From positions 3,336,416 to 3,400,415 of the forward strand of contig JABAKD010000030.1 in NCBI GenBank assembly GCA_012845835.1: a stretch of 64,000 nucleotides of DNA, read 5' to 3'. Made by a program: the position numbers and the translations under genes. Source of the DNA: Undaria pinnatifida (Eukaryota; Sar; Phaeophyceae; Laminariales; Alariaceae). Below are positions 55,876 to 64,000 of this stretch, piece by piece (the first letter of the stretch is position 1; each line of letters opens with the position of its first letter). The notes beneath the pieces are model-generated. The model saw only the letters and a program-made list of their open reading frames with translations. It did no database searches and was not told the DNA's origin.

Positions 55876-56689
55876 ACAAACAAAAAAAGTGTTGCGTACG
55901 TTAAAAGTGAAAAGGCCCGCTGATGCCCGCCTACTACGAGAGGGTAAAAGGAGCGTGATAGAGACAAAATATTTTGAGCATATTTATGCATTATTCACGC
56001 GCACATTTTGAGCATATTCACGCGTTATTTACGCATTCTTCGTACAATGCCCAATTTTTGGGGGGCCCTGGCGAGGGGGCAGGGCCGCACCACGAGCTGG
56101 AAGCTCAAGTATAACCCTGGTTACCAGGTACCAGTCGTCCCCTGTGGAGTAGGTGAATCGTCAAAAAAAGAAAATGCACCGCTATGATGGGGGTGTTGCT
56201 TAACTACACTACTAGTAGTATACCGATGTTGTTGTTGTTGTTGTTGTTCTCACATTAACTCACATAATCAAGTCCGTGGTCAAAGGACAGGCTCCTCCAG
56301 TCACTCTGGAGTGGAGGAATATACACCAGGGATCAAATACAAACGGAACAAAGGGGTACTACACGCATTTATCATATCAGGTACTCGTAGCTGACGCAAT
56401 TCGAGCCTCCGCCAGAAAAACATGAAAAAAGTGAACTACTCACTACTCGCGTCTGAAAAACCGACTATGCATGTATTGCATGACACCCAGAAAAGATTAC
56501 CGATATACTATCTCGTACCAGGTCCCAACTCGACCAGAAGCCTAAACAGAAGCCCCAAAATTTCATTTCATGGCGCAAAAATCATACCGGGTGGGATCAG
56601 GGTTTGTAAATGAAGGTGTTGTTTTCCCCCTTTTTTTGCTCTCCCGCCCAACTCGAAATAAGACATCTTACCCTTTCGTGAGCAACCTT

Positions 56690-56935
56690 CTGTACACGCC
56701 ATGGTCACAGTAGTTTATGACAGGTGCCTTCCCCTGCCTTCAGTATTATCGCGCATTCGACGGTATTGTCACGTTTCAGTTGGTTTTGCTCTTCGATTTT
56801 CTCTTATTTGCTATTAATAACCCACGCGCTTTACGCTCGTCATTCTTTCTTGCGCAAGAAAAAGTCCCTACGAGCACGAGTATGTATCTATATGCGCTCG
56901 GGACTCTGGAGGATTTCAATCGGCATTGTTAACAT
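56690..56935 (-). mobile_element. Diverged tRNA-derived SINE fragment
   Basis: Contains diverged counterparts of the SINE body on the minus strand: the CCATGGTCACAG end, a TTATCGCGCATTCG block, CACGCGCTTTACGCTCG and GCAAGAAAAAGTCCCTACGA. The tRNA-like head is not clear. Confidence 0.45.
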
Positions 56936-57354
56936 CAGTTGGGACGAAATTCCAGATTAATTTTACTAAAAACTGCAAAACGTCAGCTGTGAGTACGAAC
57001 GATTGAATGGTTAAAACTCAAAATTGTACATCGTACACCTGTTGTATGTATTAGAGGCGCATATCGTCAGAGGTAGCGTACAGGTATCGGCAGCCTATGG
57101 CCACTATCAATGCTCAGCAGCGACGATACCTATTTCTTAACACATACCAGGTACGATGTAATAATGCGTCCCCACCCAACACGTTGTTATGGCAGCCTGG
57201 GCCTGTGACCCTGTAACACGAGGCTCGTGACAAATATATACATTTCTTAATAGGACCCCTCCCAATAAAAAAACTCACCCATAAATATACATACGATCAT
57301 TCTTTTTTTAGGGTATTCGGTCAGAAGTTTTTTTAGTCTCGGCCTCAGTATGCG

Positions 57355-58705
57355 ATTCGCGGAACTGGAATTCTCGGTTAAATAGCTTCGTTCGAGCGCC
57401 GTCTTCGGGAGGCGGCTCGAACGCCCCTCGCCCTGCGGTATCCGTTCCGCACATCGACGCGAACGCGGACGGGCGGACGGATGCCGAACGAGACAAGCGA
57501 GAAGTTGCAAAAGTATCGCATGTCGAGGAGGAATTCCGGAGATTTTGGTTGTATCTTCACGTCTACAGCGCCTGGATGATTTACAAAATTGGCATCACTT
57601 CCAAACGGTAGTTAGTTGCTATTGTAATGTTTTGAATTTTGCTGTGGCGTATTGTCAAGCGTTTGTTTTGCTTGACGTCTGCAGGGCTTGAGCGTTTGTT
57701 TATTTTGCTCGACGTCTGCAAGGCTTGAACGAATGAAACACGTGAAAGTCTTTGGGGGCGGCTCCAACGCCCCTCGCCCTTCCTTATCCGTTGGGCACCT
57801 CGACGTGAACGCGGATGGATGCTAAGCGAGAAAAGAGGAGGTAATCTTGCTGAGCGAAACAAGCGAGAAGTGCGTTTCTTTTTTGTATTTTGGGCGGTAT
57901 ACGCCCGAACTATTCTTGAATCTTGGCATATGACGAAAAAATCAAGGGACAGCATTTCCAAATTGGCCTCATTTCCAAATTAGGATTTAAATTTCTTCCC
58001 GACGTCGCTTTTTTCATGGCGACCTCGAAGCGCGTGCCCTATCGCAGCTACTACCACTGCTGCCGTGTGTCGTTGCCGTTCGGCTCAGAGGGTATAGTGC
58101 TACGTAACCAACGAAGGATATGTAGTAAGTACGATTCTCACCCAGATCATATTTGGTATTCAGGAGCGCGCGCGCTGGAAACATCATTAACGGTTACGAT
58201 AGCTGTTAATGTTCTCCTGAGTACTACTAACTGTAGTACGTGGAGAGGGGAAAGCTCTGGAGATCTCTCCAACGAAGTCGGTGAGAATTAATTAACGAAC
58301 TCAAAAACATATTTGGTTGGTTTTCTAGCATAACCCACTGAGTTGCTGAGTCACATGACAGTGGCTAGTGCTGCGTCGTGAGTCCGATTCTCACCGACTT
58401 CATATTTGTCTTTTTCAAGCGTGCGCGCTGACGACATTACGATTGGTTATATTGGTGGATTCAAATATGTAACACTAATAATGCGAAGAACACACACACA
58501 CACACTACCCACTGAGCTACTGAGTCAAGTGATTAAGTAGCTCAGTCGGCTTGGTTATTTTGGTGGATTAAAATATGTAGCACTACCCACTGAGCTACTG
58601 AGTCAAGTGGTCAAGTAGCTCAGTCGGCAGTGCTGTAGGATTTCTCGGTCAAACCACTTTGTTCGAAGGGCGCTGTCCAACGCCTTCCTTATCCGTCCCC
58701 TATAC
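57355..58705. repeat. Three copies of a dispersed repeat plus tRNA-like SINE pieces
   Basis: A block with TTCTCGGTTAAA, GGCTCGAACGCCCCTCGCCC and TATCCGTTCCGCAC occurs at 57370, 57725 and, shortened, 58636. Between the last two are pieces with a tRNA A box (AGTAGCTCAGTCGGC at 58536 and 58613) and B-box-like GAGTCCGATTCTCACC (58380). They probably derive from SINEs. No intact tRNA. Confidence 0.5.
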
Positions 58706-59137
58706 CTGGTCGTGTACGCGTACTACGTACGTGAGGTAAGAAACACACCCGGGAATCGCGGGAACAATTTTGGATTTTGGATCCCTGGGCAGTTCTTTTT
58801 CCGAGAACGGGTTAACGCGTGGCGTACTAGTCGATGACACAGCAGCAATCTATTGTACTACTCATAGATAGGTATCTTCTTGACAACATGTGTGCGCGAG
58901 CAATCGATCTGCATTAGTTGTCGACGATATATACCTGGTACGAAGTTTTCAAATTCCGAGCTTCAAGAGCAGCAGTTTTGTTGTTGTTGTTGTTGTTGTT
59001 GTTCTCAAATTAATTCGCATAATAAAGTCCGTGGTCACAGGACAGGCTCCATCAGCAATAATGTTGACTGATACCACAGCACAGGCAACACCTCTCCGGG
59101 TAACGCTGCGTCAACCATCTTAATTATTATAAAAAAT

Positions 59138-59312
59138 AAAATACACTCCAGTTGTGAGATCGAATATTTTGTCGAAACTCATTTTTGCAAGCTGTGTGTG
59201 ATACTCCGATCGCGCGTATTACGGGTTGTGTGTCCTCATTCAAAGATATAGGTCGGCGATTCCCCTTGCAACTACAGTGTAGCTAACAGGGTCAACAGGG
59301 TGATGTTAGGCT
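59138..59312 (-). repeat. Dispersed repeat R1, 3' part, inverted
   Basis: Reverse complement of the R1 end: ACTCCAGTTGTGAGATCGAA through TTGCAAGCTGTGTGTGATAC to AACAGGGTCAACAGGGTGAT. Confidence 0.68.
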
Positions 59313-59395
59313 CTTAATATCATATACAATATCGGGGAATGTAATCACTATATGCTATGCAAAGATCCTGTTTTATTTTATTCAATTGTCAGCCG

Positions 59396-59720
59396 GTTGC
59401 CCCGGTGGTCTAGTGGTTTTACCCTCGCGAATACTACTAGCGTTTGTTTGTCCTTGAGTTCGATTCCTACCATGATGAGGTTTGACGTCATTAGCAAAAA
59501 TGCAAAAAAAAAAAAAGGGATCACCTGCTGAGAGCGCCTAGCAGTGTGGGTAGGTACAATTCGACACGAGTCGTCGAGGGAAGAAAATACTGACTTCTTC
59601 TCGCGATAAAAATGAAGGCGCGTGCCGAAGTGGGGAGGGAGGAGGAGGGCTCGCTATGTGACCCCGGATCTGAGCTACTCCTGGGAGGGAGCGCGAGAGT
59701 GGTGCGAGGATAATAGGCGG
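59396..59720 (+). mobile_element. Diverged tRNA-derived SINE
   Basis: The head GCCCCGGTGGTCTAGTGGTT is a clear A-box region and GAGTTCGATTCCTACC a clear B box. The downstream part shares CTTCTCGCGATAAAAATGAAGG and a GTGACCCCGGATCTGAGC block with the other SINEs. It could be a separate subfamily. It is not a functional tRNA, because the arms do not pair well. Confidence 0.55.
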
Positions 59721-60154
59721 GATGAAGAAAAATAAATGTTGCAAAGGTATATTATTACTACCACACACAGCAACCCCAACCTTTTCCGAGATTTGTTCAT
59801 TTGTATGTGTCCATTCTTCGCTCTAGGCGAAAGAGAATGACAAATCACTTTTTTTTGGTGCAGTAGTAGTACATCCTGAAAGAAGATACTGGATTACCTA
59901 CACCTTTTTTTTTCTGAAGTTGGACTATCAGTCGGAAATGAAAATACTAAACATCGACCTTTTCCGCGTATGCGCATACTCTGTACGAGTCCGAAACGGA
60001 AAAAATACTACTAGTAATAATACCAGTGAATCTAAGAACCAAGTACGCACGGCACTGTCAGCAGTCGTCATGGTAGAGACACTCCGGATAATATTTTTCG
60101 AGGGGACGCGTCCGATGTCGACAACGTGAAAGCACTCGCCAAGCAAAGACAGCA

Positions 60155-60650
60155 GATACATGCGACCTAAAGCCCTCCCCCCCCCCCCCCCACATTCCCC
60201 CCCCCTCCCCCACAAGAAGGATTTATAGTTTTCACGCACAAATTGAGCTGCCCCACCCCCCCCCCCCCCCCCCCTCCCCCCCCCTCCCCCCGACCCCTGC
60301 TCCCTTTTGATCAAAGCCAGGCCCCCACGTCCTTCAAAACTCCGCCCTCCCCTCACCGGTTATTCGACTTACAGGATTCACTTATAAACTGATGCATTCC
60401 CTTCCACAGCTGTCAGATTTTGTCCCCCTCAGAAACGGGTTTTATAGTTTCCGCGCACAGACTGCCTAACATCACCCTGTTGACCCTGATAGCTACACTG
60501 TAGTTGCAAGGGGAGTCGCCGACCTATATCCTTAATGAGGACACACAACCCGTAATACGCGCGATCGGAGTATCACACATAGCTTGCAAAGATGAGTTTC
60601 GACAAAATCTTCGATCTCACAGCTGGAGTGTATTTATTTTTTATAACATA
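60155..60650 (+). repeat. Dispersed repeat R1, long copy
   Basis: Matches 6960-7475 along most of its length, including the C-rich middle and both GGATTTATAGTTTTCACGCA-like blocks. Differences are mainly in the length of the C runs. Confidence 0.7.
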
Positions 60651-62935
60651 TGTACCCCGCCTTCCCGAGTAAAAACAGAGAAGAAGCGCTACGCCAACCT
60701 CCCGCACGAGCAAGCCACCCCCGCATCTTTCCTTTAGAAAATGCCGCCGCAACCCGAGATCGCTCTCCTCTTCCTCGTTTTCCTCCTCGCCCGTGACCAC
60801 GCAGACCAATCAATGCGACAGCCTTCAAATAATAAACAAAGCTCTTCTTCCAAAACCTCGCCGGCTGGCATGGCCCCATGTCGACGTTTGATACAAACCG
60901 ACTTAGCATCCTGTCGACTTCGAACCTCCATTGCCACGGGGACAGCAGTGCCGTAGTGCAGTCTCTACATATTTCGCCTAGAGGCGAAGCAGGTTCTCAA
61001 CACTCTTTTCGGTATTTTTGTTTGATATACGCCAACTTTTACTTGACGGCGCACTTAACAACAGCAGTGTGTGTTTCGCATATCCTTGCCTTCCTTGTTG
61101 ATATGACGTTTTGCTTTTTTTGTCAAATCATGACTTTCACAATCTCATGTTTGTATTAAACTCTTGGCATTACTTTCAAGTTCAATGAATGTCAAATCGG
61201 ACAGCTACACCTTAACTTGTCGAAGAGCTGCCCTGCCCTACCCGTAGCATGGGCGCCGGCGAATGCCGGCGCTCATGGGGAGCCCTTACAAGTGCAGCAG
61301 TACCAACAACGCAGCTTGTAAAGATGAGTATTGACCCGTAATTCGTCGAACTCACGGCTGACGTCCTTGAAAATATTTTTTCATCAAAAGTAGTGCAAGT
61401 AACAGGATGCCATACGTTGACAGCAGTCGAAGCCCACAATAGCAGCACCATCGTACTAGACTACATATCATATAGTCTAGTAGTAATACTAATATTAATA
61501 GTGTAGTGCGCGGTACTATGAATGATTACAAGTATGATATCATACAGAAGTGCTACTGCTGCTGCACTACGGACTGTTGTTATCTGTAGATTGATACCCA
61601 TCCTTGGTCGGTCCGCCATTTATCGTATCGTGCCATAAGGCTGGTATGATTTTACGCAGGACGCACCTGCTGTGTGGAACAAACCGCGAGCATCCACATG
61701 TCCATCGTCTATCGTCGTCTCCAGGTTCTACGAGAATATTTTAGATACGTTAGTTGTGAAGTCGATTAGTTGAGTGGTCCATACTGATTTTCAGCTGATT
61801 TCAAAACATTTTCATCAAACTGACATGCTATACAAGTATATCAGTGACAACCCAGCAGGTACTATACTGCTCTGAACGAGAAAGATTGAAAAGTGTAGCG
61901 TACCATTTCGCCTGCAGAAGGAGGAAAAGGCCACGATCCAAAGAGCTCACAAGAAGGAACAACACACGCGCAAGTCTACCTCTGTCTCTTACGACGCAGG
62001 GACGACGTGTCCCTGTTAAGGAGACATTCTCGACACCAAAACAGCCGAACGAAGTCCAGTAAACAGCAGCAGACACCGCAGCACTCACTTGGAAGCGTGG
62101 ACATGCTTGTTCCCTCCGACGGTGATGGTTGACGCTTTCGGATAGTTGGCGATTGATGACCGCTGTGCACCGTATCTTTGCGGTAAGCCTCGGGCACACC
62201 ACCGGAGTCGGTAGAATTGCTATTCAGCGATAATGGGTTCCTTGTGGGATGTCTAGCTCTGACTTTGTCCTCGTTCACCATCAACAGTTTGAAAAAGAGA
62301 AAAGGGACCGAAACAACCCGCGGTGCGATGACAAAACACTACTGTGAAATCAAATCATCCATGGATCAAGCCCTCTCTTTGTTTCACTGTTGAGCTCTCG
62401 CATCCCCTACATAGTATGGCCTCCTCCCAAGTATATCATGGAACACCCTTGAGGAAATCAAAACTACGGTCGGTCGTGGATCAAAGAACTGGCAAACGCA
62501 TGCACACGTTAGATCGCTCTCCCGACCATAGGACGCAGCAGCAATGAACAGCATGCCTCCCGCGGCTTCGCCTACGACGAGAACCCGAAGAATTGATGCT
62601 CCTCAAGGTTCGAAGGCGTACTTTTGTGTTAGCTTTTAGTCTCTTTTCGCTGTTTTTAGCCGTTACTTTTTTTCACGATTAGATACGTACGACCTTGCGG
62701 GATCTCCTGCTTCGCTTCTCCGCTTTGTATCCTCGTGCCATCGTATGCAACCAACGTCAAGATGCTACACAATAAGTATTTTTAGATTCGCGTATGTGCT
62801 GAGTATCGCATGCGTCCGTTCACCTATGTCTTCAGCCGGAAGTGTGTGTAACGCAATGAAGACCTGCTGCGGTGCGTCGTCTGTCGGGTAGAGAGAGCAG
62901 AGTAGGGAGGGTCCCATCCACACTCCCCGTTCAGC

Positions 62936-64000
62936 ATGACGACGACCGCGGAGGTGGGATGTTCAGACGCATACAGCACCGACGGCGAGTTCGAGCTGTC
63001 TCTATCACCGCTGTCGTCTCTGGAGGGTGTGAATAGCTCAGACGTTGTACACGACACAGCAAAAAAGCAGGAGGGACTGGGCGCAGCCTCAGAGGAGGAA
63101 GACGGGGAAGAAGACGAAGACAGCTACGAACACCACTTCTCAGAGGAACGCACCCACACTACCCCGGCGTCGTCGCATGAAGAAAGCGGTGATGATGCAT
63201 CGCATGAAAGGGGCGATAAATCGTCCCATGAAAGGGGCAAGAACGCATCACATGAAAGTGACGATGCGTCGCATGAAAGTGGAAGTGCATCATCATCATC
63301 GCATGAAAATGGCCATAAACCATCGCATGGATCAAGTAGTAGCGATAAATCATCGCGCGACAGTGGCGACGATGGCGGAGCTGGAGAATCGAACGAAAGT
63401 GTCGATGACAGAGAAGATGAATTCTACGAAGGATCTTGTTCTTCGACCGCGCCCCCTCCGTCTGACGAGATAGGCCAGCCCACGCATGTCGAGATGAGCG
63501 AGCCCCCGCCTGTCGATGAAGGCGAACAACAAGAAGAACCTGTGGCTCCCGTTCAGTCAAAATCGTGTGCGGTCGACGAACCACTGGAGGCAGGCGGGCT
63601 AGAACAGTCTGTGGCTTCTGTTCAATCGGAAACGTGTGTGGTTGACATGCCTGCCGGCGAGCCTGTCGGCCAGCCGGTCAACCAGCAAGCTACCGAGACA
63701 GTCGGCTTGTCCTGCAAAACACCAAAGCAGGTGCCTGGTGGGTGTGTATTTTGTGTATTGCAAGCAGCGTGCGCGGTATGCGCAGCAATTCATTTTTCCT
63801 GCGCTATAATATCACGCTATCATACGCGCAGCAGTTTCTGTGTACCGCCGCTGACGGACGTTTTCGGATCGAGATGGTACCAAATACGATGGTGTGTGTA
63901 TGATAGTCGTATATTGGGACGCCGGCGGTTGTTCAGGGGTGTGCAATACTCCAGATATAGCGGCCCACTCGAACACGTAGTTGCTGCTCTCATAATAGTT
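62936..64000 (+). CDS. Hypothetical acidic Ser/His/Glu-rich protein (partial at window edge)
   Basis: From ATG 62936 the frame stays open for 355 codons to the window end, the longest open frame here. I recognise no domain. Residues 55-70 are an acidic run of Glu and Asp. From about 83 to 150 there are irregular repeats around SHE (ASHESDDASHESGSA and relatives). From about 180, two copies of a roughly 30-residue Pro/Val-rich unit follow (PVAPVQSKSCAVDEP and SVASVQSETCVVDMP). The composition suggests a disordered, perhaps nuclear or scaffolding protein. A possible donor (AAGCAG|GTGCCT, about 63732) would end the exon before the less acidic, Cys-rich tail, which may be intron read-through. Whether it is expressed is unknown. 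The repeats could be microsatellite-derived, but the acidic start and the two Val/Pro units are not simple repeats. Confidence 0.5.
   Translation, partial: MTTTAEVGCSDAYSTDGEFELSLSPLSSLEGVNSSDVVHDTAKKQEGLGAASEEEDGEEDEDSYEHHFSEERTHTTPASSHEESGDDASHERGDKSSHERGKNASHESDDASHESGSASSSSHENGHKPSHGSSSSDKSSRDSGDDGGAGESNESVDDREDEFYEGSCSSTAPPPSDEIGQPTHVEMSEPPPVDEGEQQEEPVAPVQSKSCAVDEPLEAGGLEQSVASVQSETCVVDMPAGEPVGQPVNQQATETVGLSCKTPKQVPGGCVFCVLQAACAVCAAIHFSCAIISRYHTRSSFCVPPLTDVFGSRWYQIRWCVYDSRILGRRRLFRGVQYSRYSGPLEHVVAALIIV

Larger units (their letters stand above)
50700..62935. other. Repeat-rich region without supported genes
   Basis: Holds a pyrimidine-rich stretch (50890-51070), SINEs, R1 and R2 copies, ACCGCACC repeats and tRNA-like fragments. 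The missing first exon of the decarboxylase could lie at the left edge of this region. No reading frame shows a recognisable motif. Confidence 0.5.

Noticed and set aside
63159-63584. 141-codon minus-strand frame rich in His and Met
   Set aside because: It is the antisense shadow of the SHE-repeat region of the plus-strand frame.

Overview
This is a window of eukaryotic nuclear DNA. Its genes are split into many short exons, and its introns and intergenic stretches are long and packed with repeats. Splice sites are almost all GT-AG. Two genes are recognisable with confidence: an exonuclease III/APE1-type AP endonuclease and a UDP-glucuronate decarboxylase. A third, a SAM-dependent methyltransferase-like gene, can be assembled exon by exon. 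Long repeat-rich introns, a Golgi-type UXS, a LINE of the kind seen in large algal genomes, and a possible two-part plastid presequence suggest a stramenopile alga, perhaps a brown alga. That placement is inference; no taxonomic marker is present.

Layout. 1-16.9 kb: no gene I can support, only MITE-like elements, tRNA-derived SINEs, a longer dispersed repeat, microsatellites and a 300-bp tandem triplication. 16.9-19.6 kb (minus): a 291-residue Cys-rich protein with a methyltransferase domain, with possible extra 5' exons up to 20.5 kb. 21.3-33.1 kb (plus): the AP endonuclease, six exons and 627 residues, whose 6.5-kb first intron holds two nearly identical 1428-bp Tigger/pogo-like elements in inverted orientation. 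33.1-38.6 kb: intergenic, with a degenerate satellite. 38.6-48.7 kb (minus): the UDP-glucuronate decarboxylase, eleven exons found, including a membrane-anchor exon; the start exon was not found. 48.9-50.7 kb: a minisatellite running into a decayed LINE reverse transcriptase, then a G-rich purine tract. 50.7-62.9 kb: repeats, no supported gene. 62.9 kb to the end (plus): a large acidic, Ser/His-rich reading frame that runs off the window.

Exon joins were checked by reading phase and by agreement with family motifs. The AP endonuclease acts in base-excision repair. The decarboxylase makes UDP-xylose in the Golgi for wall and matrix polysaccharides. The methyltransferase-like gene is transcribed away from the AP endonuclease gene. 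A functional link between the two is possible but unproven. Most remaining sequence is mobile-element debris: Tigger-like, Harbinger-like and hAT-like non-autonomous elements, at least one tRNA-derived SINE family, and many minisatellites inside introns.
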